Source of the DNA: CAVPXC01 sp963709505
Lineage (GTDB): Bacteria; Chloroflexota; Anaerolineae; JAAEKA01
Assembly (NCBI GenBank): GCA_963709505.1
Contig: CAVPXC010000009.1
Coordinates: forward strand, 1 to 64,000
Length of the DNA: 64,000 nucleotides
Direction: 5' to 3'
Numbering within the stretch: position 1 is the stretch's first letter; every line of letters begins with the position of its first letter. The translations under genes were made by a program, and so were the position numbers. The notes under the pieces were generated by a model. The model searched no databases. It saw only the letters and a program-made list of their open reading frames with translations, and was not told where the DNA came from. Of this stretch, positions 8,353 to 17,311 are shown piece after piece.

Positions 8353-10066
8353 TTATAGGGTTCGAGCGTAGCGGAACTCCTGGAAGCCGATCGGGTTGGC
8401 GTTCACCTCCGGGTCAACAGTCACGTGGATAAGGGCCGGTTTGCCCGATTCCACCGCCCGCTGCAATGCCGGCGCCAGTTGGTCGAGTTCGTCGACCTTT
8501 TCGCCGAAACAGCCCAGACCCTGAGCGATCACGTCATAGCGCACGCTGGGGCTGAAATCGACGAGGCTGTGCTGCTCTGGCCCGAAACCGGCGACGTTGA
8601 ACGCCGTTTTCTCCATTCCCCAGGCATCGTCCACCGCCACGACGACGATCACCGGGGCATTGGCGCGTAAGGCCGTCTCCATCTCCATGATGCAGAATCC
8701 CAATGCGCCGTCGCCCGTGATGCAGTAAACCGGCCGCTCGGGCGCAGCCAGCTTGGCGCCGATGGCGAAGGGCAGGCCGGTGCCGAGGTAGCCCATCTTG
8801 ACCGAGTAAAGGAAACTGTCGGGTTCCAAGATGGGGTTGAAGGCGATGCCCCACAGGGTTGTATTGCCGCCGTCCAACACGGTGACGGCGTTGCGCGGGA
8901 AGAATTGGTTCACAACCATGACCATCTGGCCCGGGTTGACCCCGTGGCCGCTGGAGGCCTGCAGGAACTGCATCCCGCGCGTGAGCATAGCAGCCGACTG
9001 CTCACGATAGCGCATCAAGTCGGGCATGGTCGCACGAGGTCCAACTTTGCTTTGGACTGCCTGACAGCAGCGCCGCAAGCGCGGCTCTGGCATCGGCTAC
9101 GATGCCCAGATCGACAGGCCGGTTCACGCCGATGGATAGAGGGTCCGCGTCGATCTGGATGGTTTTCTGCCGCGCCGGATCGCCCCAGGCCGGTGGCATG
9201 CCCCAGCCGTCGTACTCGCCCAGCCGCGCGCCGACCACCAGCACCACGTCCGCCTCGTTGCGCACCAACGCGGTGGTCTGCATGTCGAACAGATGGAAGT
9301 AGTGGGGGTGGTCCTCCGGGATCACGCCGCGCGCGCCCACGCTGCTGCCCATGCCCGCGGCCAGGTAGTCGCCCAGGGCAACCAGCTCTTGAGACGCGCC
9401 GGCCCACAGCGCGCCTTTGCCCGCATAGATGAAAGGCCGTTTGGCGTTGGCCAGCAGCTCGGCGGCCTGCTCGATCTGCGCGGGGTCGCCCACGCCCAGG
9501 CTGAGCACGCGGTTGTTGGCGGCCGGTGTGATGCGGAGCTTGCCTGTATCGACTTTCATTGCAAGCATTTCGTCGGGAATGACCAGCAGCGCTGGGCCGG
9601 GGCGACCCGTGGTGGCGGCACGAAAGGCCGCACGCACCATTTCCGGTACCCGATCCCAGCGAGGAATGAGGGCGCTGTACTTGGTGATAGGCTTGGCCAT
9701 GGCCACCAGGTCGGTGGCCTGCCAGGCGCCGCCGCGATCGGGGTAGTTGACCGCCGTGCGCCGGGAGCAGGCGATGGCGATCACCGGGTGCCCCTCGCCA
9801 TAGGCGCTGGTCAGGCCGGCCAGCATGTTGGCGCCGCCGGGGCCCGGGTTGCCGAAGACCACGGCCGGCTTGTGTGCGATACGCGTGTAGCCTTCGGCGA
9901 TGTGAACGACGGCTTCCTCGTGGTGTCCATTGACATAACGCATGCCATAGTGCTCGGCATGGACCACAAAGGGAATGTGGGCGCCGTCGATGATGCCGGC
10001 CATCATATCGACGCCTTCGGCGTGCAAGCACTGCATCAGCAGCTCGCCAACGGTGATTTCGGCCAT
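8353..10066 (-). CDS. thiamine-diphosphate enzyme of the acetolactate synthase family, one frame break
   Basis: Reading from 10066, the N-terminal half has the ThDP-activating glutamate in NGHHEEAVVHIAEGY and the central domain up to about residue 340. The frame then changes near 9040-9062 and continues to 8353. The C-terminal half has the ThDP/Mg motif GDGALGF with DDAWG about 27 residues later (DD replaces the usual NN or ND). Total is about 570 aa, normal for acetolactate synthase, oxalyl-CoA decarboxylase or benzoylformate decarboxylase relatives. It lies 13 bases behind the SDR gene on the same strand, so the two are probably co-transcribed and act on the same acyloin or 2-oxoacid pathway. 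Substrate unresolved. Confidence 0.8.
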
Positions 10067-10079
10067 GGAATTCTCCAGT

Positions 10080-10916
10080 CTAGCTGTTTGATTTTTGGGC
10101 GAAGCCGCGCAGGAGTTGCTTTTCCTCCAGACGCTTGAGGCCTCGTTTTTTCAGCGGTTCATAGAGCTTGAGCATCAGGGGTGGGTAGAGGCTGTTGGTC
10201 TTGGCCAGCCAGCCGCGCCAGCGGGGCAGGTTGATCTCCAGCGGCTTGTCGCGCATCGCCTTGAAAAAAGCCGCTTCCAGGTCCTGGACAGTCAACACGC
10301 GCGATCCGGAGTAGATCAGCGCTGCAGCCTGGGGCTGCTCGTAATGCTGCTGGGTCAGGGGCGTGTCCACCACGTCGGGGGCGATGACGGTGACGTATAC
10401 CCCCTGCTTGCGCAGCTCGACGGCTGCGGCCAGCGAGGCCGCGCGCAGTCCGGATTTGGCGGCCGAGTAGAGCGCGTTGCCGGGTGTGGGCGAAAGGCCG
10501 GCCAGCGAGCCGACGTTGATGATGTGGCCGCCGCCTTGCCGTGCCATGACCCCGGCCACAAGCTTCATGCCGATCACCGGCCCCTTCAGATTGACGTCGA
10601 TCACGAAGTCAACGTTCTCGATGGGCTGGTCCAGCAGAAAGCCGAGCCGGCCACCGCCGGCGATATTGAAGAGGTAGTCGATTCGACCGAAGGCCTGGAG
10701 GGTGTCGTCGATGAGCATCTGCCAGTCCTGCACCGAGCGCACGTCCAGGCGGTGCAGTCGAACCCGGTCGCTGGGTACAAATGCGTCCCGCAGGCCCGCC
10801 TCGTTGATGTCGGCCAGGGCCAGCCGGTACGCGTCGCCGCTCCCCACCAGCACACCGGCGAAATGCTTGCCGATGCCGCTGGCTGCGCCGGTTACGATGG
10901 CGATTTTTGGAGCCAT
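10080..10916 (-). CDS. short-chain dehydrogenase/reductase
   Basis: This 278-aa classical SDR carries the cofactor motif TGAASGIG near residue 9, NIAGGG in place of NNAG, and the catalytic serine and YSAAK near residue 150. The C-terminus is extended (PPLMLKLYEPLKKRGLKRLEEKQLL), giving a basic tail of about 60 residues after the core. It is first in a two-gene minus-strand unit with the ThDP enzyme. Substrate is not predictable. Confidence 0.85.
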   Translation of the reverse strand: MAPKIAIVTGAASGIGKHFAGVLVGSGDAYRLALADINEAGLRDAFVPSDRVRLHRLDVRSVQDWQMLIDDTLQAFGRIDYLFNIAGGGRLGFLLDQPIENVDFVIDVNLKGPVIGMKLVAGVMARQGGGHIINVGSLAGLSPTPGNALYSAAKSGLRAASLAAAVELRKQGVYVTVIAPDVVDTPLTQQHYEQPQAAALIYSGSRVLTVQDLEAAFFKAMRDKPLEINLPRWRGWLAKTNSLYPPLMLKLYEPLKKRGLKRLEEKQLLRGFAQKSNS

Positions 10917-11228
10917 GGGTTGTCTCGCTTTGCTGTGCGGTATTTTGAACGAGGAGGGGTGGTCGGGAAGAAAGGGCTTCTGCCCAATGCGGTCGGTTTG
11001 GGTACACCAGACGTGCCGAACTTGCTGAATGCATTGAGCATTATTATACGTAGAAGCTGCCAGGGGTCAACTCGATCCTACGGCTAGTAAGCTAGCAGGG
11101 GTCAAACTGCGATCGAACACCTTAGGGTCTAACACCCTATAGGGTCTAACACCCGGTAAGGGTTGCCGACCCGAAAACGAATGCGTCCATGGCTACATAT
11201 CCACTTCCCCCACGCGGGATACTACGTG
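10917..11228. other. gene-free region with short direct repeats
   Basis: No convincing gene is seen. AGGGTCTAACACCC occurs at 11124-11137 and 11141-11154 (17-base period), and each copy can fold (AGGGT/ACCCT). AGGGGTCAA also occurs twice a little before (about 11073 and 11098). The block lies upstream of the minus-strand SDR-ThDP unit and just past the end of metW, so it may hold operators or a transcription end. Confidence 0.5.
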
Positions 11229-11852
11229 TTACCTACGGGTCTCGCTTGGCTCCAGCCCAAAGATCGCCGTCGTCGCCAACAGGTTCTTGACCTTGATGAT
11301 CTGGATGCGACGGCCACGGCTCAGGTACATCTCGCGGGTGATGCGAATGCCGATCTGCGGGCAGAGGTGGGCGAAGTCGGTAATGCTGAACGCTTGCCAG
11401 CGAGGCACGTCATGCCAGCGCTGCGGCAGATCGGGCGCCTGGGGGACTCGACCGGTCAACAACAGTTCCAGCCGGCATCGCCAGTAGCCCCAGTTTGGGA
11501 AGCTGACGATGGCGCTCCGGCCGACGCGCAGCATTTCCTTCAGAATCGTAGCCGGGTCGTCCAGGTACGGCAGCGTCTGGCTGAGGATGACCACGTCGAA
11601 GGCGAGGTCGGGGTAGTCGGCTAGCCCTTCTTCCAGATCGCCTTGGCGTACGCTCAAGCCCCGGCGGACGCAAGCCAGCACCCCTTGCTCGCTCAACTCG
11701 ATGCCACGGCCTTTGACCTGCTTGGTGCGTATCAGCACCTCCAGCAGGCCGCCGTCGCCGCAGCCCAGGTCCAGCGCCTTGACCCCAGCCGGCACCATGT
11801 CGGCGATGGCCTGCAAGTCAGGGCGCAGTTGAGCGTACCCATCTTGGTTCAT
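11229..11852 (-). CDS. metW: MetW, methyltransferase-fold methionine biosynthesis protein
   Basis: This 207-aa protein has the SAM-methyltransferase motif ALDLGCGDGGLLEVL and the MetW-specific segments FDVVILSQTLPYLDDP, SFPNWGYWRCR and LPQRWHDVPRWQAFSI. MetW accompanies MetX in many bacteria and is needed for efficient homoserine O-acylation. It is the last gene of metY-metX-metW, 75 bases behind metX, which confirms the assignment. Confidence 0.92.
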   Translation of the reverse strand: MNQDGYAQLRPDLQAIADMVPAGVKALDLGCGDGGLLEVLIRTKQVKGRGIELSEQGVLACVRRGLSVRQGDLEEGLADYPDLAFDVVILSQTLPYLDDPATILKEMLRVGRSAIVSFPNWGYWRCRLELLLTGRVPQAPDLPQRWHDVPRWQAFSITDFAHLCPQIGIRITREMYLSRGRRIQIIKVKNLLATTAIFGLEPSETRR

Positions 11853-11927
11853 AGGGCGCCGTCCGTTGCGTAGTGGATCCGTGCAGAATAATCCGCATTC
11901 TCATCGAGTGCGGGCCGGTGGGGCCGG

Positions 11928-13073
11928 TCACGCATCGCGCATCACTCGCCCTACGAAGCTACTCAACAGCCGCGTCATCGTGTCCACCTCCAGCAGAAAT
12001 GCATCGTGACCCCAACTGCTTTCGATATCCAGGTAGGTCACGTCGCAGTCGGCGGCGGTGAGCGCCTTGACCATCTGCTTACTGTGATAGCTGGGGTAGA
12101 GCCAGTCGCTGGTGAAACTGATGACCAGGAAGGCGACATCGGTGGAGTTGGCGAAGGCGGCGGCCAGTGACTCCCCGTGCTGCGCGGCCAGGTCGAAGTA
12201 GTCCAGTGCCTTGGTGACATAAAGATAGCTGTTGGCGTCGAAACGGCGGGTGAACTTGTCGCTGTTGTATTTCAGGTAGGTCTCGATCTCAAACTCTGCC
12301 TGGAACTCGTAGCCGTACTGCTCGCGTCCTTGCAGCCGCCGGCCGAACTTCTGATGCATCAACTCTTCGCTCAGATAGGTGATGTGTCCTACCATGCGTG
12401 CTACGGCCAGGCCGGCATCGGGCTTGCGGCTGTTGTCGTAGTAGTCGCCGCCGTTCCAGGCCGGGTCCGCATAGATGGCCTGGCGGCCCACCTCGCTGAA
12501 GGCGATCAACATCGGGCTGTGGCGGGCCGTGGTGGCGATGGGGATCGCCGCGCGTACGCGCTGCGGGTGGTGCGTGGCCCACTCCAACACCTGCATGCCG
12601 CCCATCGAGCCGCCCGCTACGCACAGCAGCCGCTCGATGCCCAGATGGTCCAGCAGGTGCACTTGGGCGCGCACCATATCGCCGATCGTCACCACCGGAA
12701 AGTGCAGCCCGTAGGGTTTGCCGGTAGCCGGGTCGATGCTGGCTGGTCCGCTGGAGCCGTAGCAGCTGCCCAGCACGTTGCTGCAGATCACGAAGAAGTG
12801 GTCCGTATCAAAGGCCTTGCCCGGCCCGATGCAATCGTCCCACCAGCCCGGTTGGGAGTCCTCGGCGGAATGATACCCGGCCGCATGCGCCCCGCCGCTC
12901 AGCGCATGGCAGATCAGGATCGCGTTGGATCGCTGCGCGTTGAGCTGGCCATACGTTTCATACGCCAGAGTCACCGGGCTCAGCGTCGCTCCGCTTTCGA
13001 GCTGAAACGGCTCGCGGTCGGCGAAGGTGAGGGTTTGGGGGTGGATGAGGCCGACAGATGAGGAAGGAGACAT
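11928..13073 (-). CDS. metX: homoserine O-acetyltransferase
   Basis: This 381-aa alpha/beta hydrolase-fold acyltransferase shows LICHALSGGAHAAG, GWWDDCIGPGKAFDTD, the nucleophile elbow GGSMGGMQ (Ser about residue 157), SDWLYP with the acid, and SSWGHDAFLLE with the catalytic histidine. It acylates L-homoserine from acetyl-CoA (or succinyl-CoA; the family does not fix the donor with certainty). The product is the substrate of MetY encoded just upstream. Confidence 0.93.
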   Translation of the reverse strand: MSPSSSVGLIHPQTLTFADREPFQLESGATLSPVTLAYETYGQLNAQRSNAILICHALSGGAHAAGYHSAEDSQPGWWDDCIGPGKAFDTDHFFVICSNVLGSCYGSSGPASIDPATGKPYGLHFPVVTIGDMVRAQVHLLDHLGIERLLCVAGGSMGGMQVLEWATHHPQRVRAAIPIATTARHSPMLIAFSEVGRQAIYADPAWNGGDYYDNSRKPDAGLAVARMVGHITYLSEELMHQKFGRRLQGREQYGYEFQAEFEIETYLKYNSDKFTRRFDANSYLYVTKALDYFDLAAQHGESLAAAFANSTDVAFLVISFTSDWLYPSYHSKQMVKALTAADCDVTYLDIESSWGHDAFLLEVDTMTRLLSSFVGRVMRDA

Positions 13074-13218
13074 GAGTGGAGGTGAGTGGAGGTGTGGAGG
13101 GTGGAGGGTGGAGGGTGGAGAGGTGGAGGGTGGAGGGTGGAGGCGGATGTGTTGAACTTATCAACAGCACTTTCCTCTCTGCACTCCGCACTCTTCACTC
13201 TCCACTCTCCACTCTCCA
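13074..13218. repeat. GTGGAGG-type tandem repeats with inverted counterpart between metY and metX
   Basis: Bases 13077-13142 are degenerate tandem copies of GGTGGAG/AGGTGGA, and 13190-13219 are repeats of CCACTCT on the other orientation, so the two arms can pair. The block fills the whole metY-metX gap and holds no gene. Similar heptamer-like repeats recur at several other intergenic places in this window. Confidence 0.75.
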
Positions 13219-14532
13219 CTACTCTCTACTGGCCGCCGCCTGCAGCGCCTGATCGAGGTCCCAAAGGATATCCTCGATGTCCTCGAGGCCGACGCTGAGG
13301 CGGATGAAGTCGGGCGTGACGCCGGCGGAGGCCATCTCCTCGGCGGTGAGCTGGCTGTGGGTGGTGCTGGCCGGATGGATGGCGAGGCTTTTGGCGTCGC
13401 CTACGTTGGCCAGGTGGCTGAACAGGTCGAGATTGTCGATAAAGGCCCGGCCGGCTTCGACGCCGCCCTTGATGCCGAAGCCCAGGATGGCGCCCGCGCC
13501 TTTGGGCAGGAATTTCTTGGCCCGCTCGTGGTCAGGATGGCTGGCCAGGCCGGGGTAGGTCACCCAAGTGACGGCGGCGTGGTCGTTCAGGAATTCAGCC
13601 ACCCGCTGCGCGTTGCGCACGTGACGGTCCATGCGCAGGCTGAGAGTTTCGATGCCGGTCAACGTGTTCCAGCTGTTGAACGGCGCCTGGCAGGCGCCGA
13701 TGTCGCGCAGGATCTGCACGCGCGCCTTGATGATGAAGGGCGGCAGGCCCATGCCCAGCAAATCGGCGTAGACCAGGCCATGGTACGACGGATCGGGGGT
13801 GGTGAAGTTGTCGAAGCGGCCGCTGGTCCAGTCGAAGGTGCCGCCGTCGACGATGACGCCGCCGATGGCCTGGCCGTGGCCGCCGAGGAACTTGGTGGTG
13901 CTGTGGGTAATGATATGCGCGCCCCACTCGAAGGGCCGGCACAGATAGGGCGTGGCGAAGGTGTTGTCGATCATCAGCGGGATCGAGTACGCCTTGGCGA
14001 TGGTCGACACCTCCTCGAACGGAAAGATCGAGATGTCAGGGTTGCCCAGGGTCTCGCCGTAGAGGATCTTGGTGTTGGGGCGGATGGCTTTCTCGAAGCC
14101 GTCAGGGTCCTTGGGATCGACAAAAGTGACCTCGATGCCCAAGCGTGGGAAGGTGTAGTTGAACTGGTTGTACGTCCCGCCGTAAAGCCGGCTGCTGCTG
14201 ACGATGTGATCGCCCGCGCTGCACAGGGTCAGGATGGCCATGGTCTGCGCGGCGTGGCCGCTGCTGGCCGCCAGGGCCCCGACGCCGCCCTCCAGGCTTG
14301 CGATGCGCTGCTCAAGCACATCGGTCGTCGGGTTCATGATGCGGGTATAGATATTGCCCAGTTCCTTGAGCGCAAACAGATTGGCCGCGTGCTCGGTGTC
14401 GCGGAACTGGTAGCTGGTGGTCTGATAGATCGGCACCGCCCGGCTGCCGGTGGCGGTATCGGACTGCTGGCCGGCGTGCAGCTGGCGGGTGGTGAAGCCG
14501 TAGGTGTGACCGTTGGTCGGTTGATCGGACAT
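13219..14532 (-). CDS. metY: O-acetylhomoserine aminocarboxypropyltransferase (O-acetylhomoserine sulfhydrylase)
   Basis: This 437-aa PLP enzyme of the Cys/Met metabolism family contains RLYGGTYNQF, IDNTFATPYLCRP and ITHSTTKFLGGHG, whose lysine binds PLP, plus the C-terminal IRLSVGLEDIEDI. It makes homocysteine from O-acetylhomoserine and sulfide. The ATG at 14532 is chosen over the upstream 14571 because AGGAG lies just before it and the upstream codons overlap a terminator hairpin. It is the first gene of the riboswitch-controlled met operon. Confidence 0.92.
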   Translation of the reverse strand: MSDQPTNGHTYGFTTRQLHAGQQSDTATGSRAVPIYQTTSYQFRDTEHAANLFALKELGNIYTRIMNPTTDVLEQRIASLEGGVGALAASSGHAAQTMAILTLCSAGDHIVSSSRLYGGTYNQFNYTFPRLGIEVTFVDPKDPDGFEKAIRPNTKILYGETLGNPDISIFPFEEVSTIAKAYSIPLMIDNTFATPYLCRPFEWGAHIITHSTTKFLGGHGQAIGGVIVDGGTFDWTSGRFDNFTTPDPSYHGLVYADLLGMGLPPFIIKARVQILRDIGACQAPFNSWNTLTGIETLSLRMDRHVRNAQRVAEFLNDHAAVTWVTYPGLASHPDHERAKKFLPKGAGAILGFGIKGGVEAGRAFIDNLDLFSHLANVGDAKSLAIHPASTTHSQLTAEEMASAGVTPDFIRLSVGLEDIEDILWDLDQALQAAASRE

Positions 14533-14570
14533 GTTCGAAGGATCTCCTATCTTTGAGTATGGGGTTATCA

Positions 14571-14602
14571 AAAACCCCTCCGTCTGGAAGACAAGAGGGG
14601 TA
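14571..14602 (-). terminator. second hairpin terminator in the met leader
   Basis: On the minus strand CCCCTC and GAGGGG pair, with an inner GTCT/AGAC pair, and TTTTT follows. It lies between the riboswitch terminator and the metY start, so the leader has two successive stop hairpins. Confidence 0.6.
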
Positions 14603-14637
14603 AGGAGTCATTTTGGGCGCTCATCCGCAGGTGGGAA

Positions 14638-14662
14638 CAAAAAATCCCCAACAGGGGATGAG
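14638..14662 (-). terminator. riboswitch expression-platform terminator
   Basis: On the minus strand ATCCCC-TGTT-GGGGAT is followed by TTTTTT (forward strand A-run at 14638-14643). The 5' arm region CTCATC (14662-14657) is complementary to GATGAG at 14694-14689 in the 3' side of aptamer helix P1, giving the expected antiterminator. Confidence 0.8.
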
Positions 14663-14686
14663 CAGGGCACGACATGACGTCACCTG

Positions 14687-14810
14687 ATCTCATCTTCCAG
14701 AACAAGTCTGCCGGATTTGGCACCCTGGCATTGCTGTAGCATCGTCGCTACATCAACCGGGTTGTCGAGGCATCGTAGGGCCGGTCCCTCCGCCTCTCTG
14801 GATAAGAGTT
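14687..14810 (-). promoter_or_regulatory. SAM-I (S-box) riboswitch aptamer
   Basis: Reading the minus strand from 14810, the S-box core is present: CTCTTATCCAGAG, GGCGGAGGGACCGGCCC, the CGACAACC segment, and GGTGCCAAATCC, closing with GATGAGA. Helix P1 pairs TCTTATC with GATGAGA. The aptamer is upstream of metY-metX-metW, the expected target. With SAM bound, P1 forms and the terminator at 14638-14662 can fold; without SAM the GATGAG strand pairs with CTCATC instead and the operon is read. Confidence 0.92.
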
Positions 14811-14834
14811 TGGTCGTATTCAGTTGTGGGGCTG

Positions 14835-14863
14835 ATCATACTCAGGGGGTCGAATTTTGTCAA
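14835..14863 (-). promoter_or_regulatory. near-consensus promoter of the met operon
   Basis: On the minus strand TTGACA (14863-14858), a 17-base spacer and TATGAT (14840-14835) form an almost perfect housekeeping promoter. The predicted start near 14828 places the aptamer about 18 bases into the transcript. Confidence 0.8.
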
Positions 14864-14950
14864 ATTCGGTCATACAAATGCCATAGAAATGCTGTCTCAA
14901 TCTTCGAAGATGGATTTCTATTAACTGCCCGCAGTTACCTTTCTAAGCCT

Positions 14951-16441
14951 TTATTTTCGCCACGCCGCCGGGTTAAGAAACACGAGTAGGGGCAAGATCT
15001 CGAGACGACCGGCAAGCATCCCCACCATCAGCACGCCCTTTGCCAACGGGGGCATCGCAGCCACGGATGTTGCCGGCGCCAGGCTTGGGCCGTAGCCGCC
15101 GATGGCCGATGTGACGGTCGAATACGCATCGGCTATGTCCAGGTCGGGTGCTAGCGAACTGATAACCAGCCCCCCGAGGACAATGTAACCTAACCACAGC
15201 AGCAGGATAAAGACAGCTTGTCGAAACGCGTTGTCGCCGATCGGTCTGCCGTCAAGGGTTGGTTGTGAGATGGCGTGCGGCGGCAGGCGCAACCGGCGGA
15301 CTTCGTATCCCAGGACTTTGATTACCATGCCGGCTCGGACGAGCTTGTAGCCACCTGCAGTGGAGCCGGCCGTCCCTCCGATCAGCATCAGCAGCAAGAA
15401 GATCTCCTGTGCCAGCCGCGGGAAGGCATGGAGGGGCGCAATCTCGAAACCGGTAGTCGACACGAGTGCTACTACCTGGAAGACCGAGCTCATCAGCCAG
15501 TCGGAGCTTTCTGTCGTCGTGCTGGCAAAAGTGGTGATTGCTACCACCCCGGCCGCAACAGCGAGCACCAGCCAGAACAGGCGCATCTCGAATCCATCCC
15601 AAAGCGCGGCCACCTGGCGCTGGCGGACCAGGCGGTATAGAACGTAGTAGTTGATCGCGCCGGCAATCATGAAGAGCATGAACACCAACTCGATGACCAC
15701 ATAGTTCGGATAATGCACCGGATGCAAACGGTAGTAGGCGATTCCCTGGTCGTGTGGGGAAAAACCGCCGGTAGATGCCGTCGACATCGACTGGGTGACG
15801 CTGTCAAACCACGAAAGACCGAGCAAAAGCAACAAGGTAATCTGCGCCGCGGTCAGCGCCAGGTAGATTTGGGCAAACTTCAGGGTTGCCCGGCGGAAAT
15901 TGAGAGACAGCCGGCCCGAGCTCACCTTCACACCCTCGGCGTTAAGCAGCGAAAGCGCCTGGCTGCCCTGCGATTGCCCCACCAACAAGATGACGACCAG
16001 GATGCCCAAGCCTCCCAGCCACTGCATCAAAGCGCGCCACAACAAGATGCTGCGTGGCAGCGTGTCCGCGCCCCGAATTAAGCTTGCGCCAACGGTGGTA
16101 AAACCGGCGACGCTCTCGAACAGTGCATCCTCGAACGGCATGCCAACCACCGCCAAAAACGGGATCGCGCCAACGATGCTGGCTGTCAGCCAGGCTGCGG
16201 TCGTGACCAACAGCGCTTCGTGTTGAGGCAAGGATGCCGGCGAGGGCCGGCCGATGCGGATCGCAGCTCCTATCAGCAAAGCTGCAGCCGAAGGTCCCAA
16301 AAAGCCTGCGACCTCTTTGGTAGGTGGCAGACCGTGGGCGTCGCATGCGGCCATCGCCAGTGGGGCCAGCAGCGCCACGCCCACGGCGAAGAGTACCGGC
16401 GCCTGATAGGCCAGAACCACGTGCAGGCGACGACGCCACAT
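14951..16441 (-). CDS. trkH: TrkH-type potassium uptake membrane subunit
   Basis: The 496-aa product is strongly hydrophobic, with four pore-loop repeats typical of TrkH/KtrB: VAGFTTVGASL, STASTGGFS, VSTTGFEIA and TSAIGGYGPS. It also has LMQWLGGLGILVVI and the segment LMLIGGTAGSTAGGYKLVR. The protein forms the K+-conducting pore and works with the cytosolic RCK subunit TrkA, encoded immediately upstream. The fourth loop ends in GGYGPS rather than the common GNVGPG. Confidence 0.9.
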   Translation of the reverse strand: MWRRRLHVVLAYQAPVLFAVGVALLAPLAMAACDAHGLPPTKEVAGFLGPSAAALLIGAAIRIGRPSPASLPQHEALLVTTAAWLTASIVGAIPFLAVVGMPFEDALFESVAGFTTVGASLIRGADTLPRSILLWRALMQWLGGLGILVVILLVGQSQGSQALSLLNAEGVKVSSGRLSLNFRRATLKFAQIYLALTAAQITLLLLLGLSWFDSVTQSMSTASTGGFSPHDQGIAYYRLHPVHYPNYVVIELVFMLFMIAGAINYYVLYRLVRQRQVAALWDGFEMRLFWLVLAVAAGVVAITTFASTTTESSDWLMSSVFQVVALVSTTGFEIAPLHAFPRLAQEIFLLLMLIGGTAGSTAGGYKLVRAGMVIKVLGYEVRRLRLPPHAISQPTLDGRPIGDNAFRQAVFILLLWLGYIVLGGLVISSLAPDLDIADAYSTVTSAIGGYGPSLAPATSVAAMPPLAKGVLMVGMLAGRLEILPLLVFLNPAAWRK

Positions 16442-16513
16442 GGATCCTCCGCGGCCGTGGCCGCCTGATCGACGGGAGATTGGCTGGGCGAAAGTTGAGC
16501 GGGCATGATGCGC

Positions 16514-17207
16514 TTAACGAAGGAGATCCTCGCCGCCGGTTAGCGACGATCGCGGCGATGCGTTGGGTGTCGTCGTGCGGCGCCGCTACAAGTACCTCGT
16601 CGCCCGGATCGATTCGCCGTCGATCGCGCGGCAGGTGGAAGCTCTGCTCGCCGGTTTTCAGAAGACCTAGCACCACGGCGCCGGGTGGAAACTTGTCGGC
16701 CTCCCACAGGGCGCTCAGATCCTTGCCCACCAGGGGCGAGTCTGCAGCGACCTCGATCCCCGCAATCTCAACCTGGCCGTTGCCCAACTCCATAACGTGC
16801 CGAACTTCCGGCTCTTCGATGGCGATCATCAGCTCGTTATGGAGGTAGTTGAAGGCGCTGAAGATCTGCGTGATCCCGGCCAGTTCGTAGGCCGCTTTGT
16901 AATGTTGTTGGCGCAGCCGGGCCAGGATTCTCGGGACCCGAAACTGGCGCGCAAACAGCCCCACCATGATGTTCTCGCTATCCTTTTCCAGCAGCGCGAC
17001 CACGACGTCCGCCCGTTCGACGCCAGCCTCTTGGAGGATGCGTAGGTTGGTGGGCTCGCCTTCGATCACCAGGCAGCCCAACTCGGCCGCCACCATATGG
17101 GCGTACTCTGTTTCGCGGTCGATGTAGGCGACCTCGTGCCCGTTGGAGATCAACGACGCTGCCAGCGCTCGCCCCAGCGGTTGTTCGTTGACGATCAGAA
17201 TGTACAT
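16514..17207 (-). CDS. trkA: TrkA-type potassium channel regulatory subunit, frame break at 3' end
   Basis: It has an N-terminal RCK-N Rossmann domain (MYILIVNEQPLGRALAASL to about residue 120) and a C-terminal TrkA-C domain (VEIAGIEVAADSPLVGKDL to GDEVLVAAPHDD). The open frame as sequenced runs on antiphase through trkH to 15942; restoring one base in the CGGCGG run near 16535 gives the natural ending RRRGGEDLLR and a TAA at 16514. Two of the three GxGxxG glycines are replaced (VNEQPLG), so nucleotide binding may be altered. The start at 17207 is chosen because the domain begins there, with AAAGAGG upstream. It is co-transcribed with trkH. Confidence 0.82.
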
Positions 17208-17311
17208 TCGGCGCCTCTTTGTCGGCGAAGGAGTCACGGTACAAGGAATGTTGACAGCTCAATTATAGTGCGCTAGACTGGCTGGAGGCAAACGAAAGAG
17301 AGCAGGATCAC

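Noticed and set aside
13077..13219. Possible CRISPR array in the GTGGAGG repeats
   Set aside because: The units are seven bases, degenerate and without unique spacers, and no cas genes are present.
15942..16513. TrkA fused to a 190-residue tail running over trkH
   Set aside because: The tail is trkH DNA read in the wrong frame; a single lost base near 16535 explains it and gives a normal TrkA ending.
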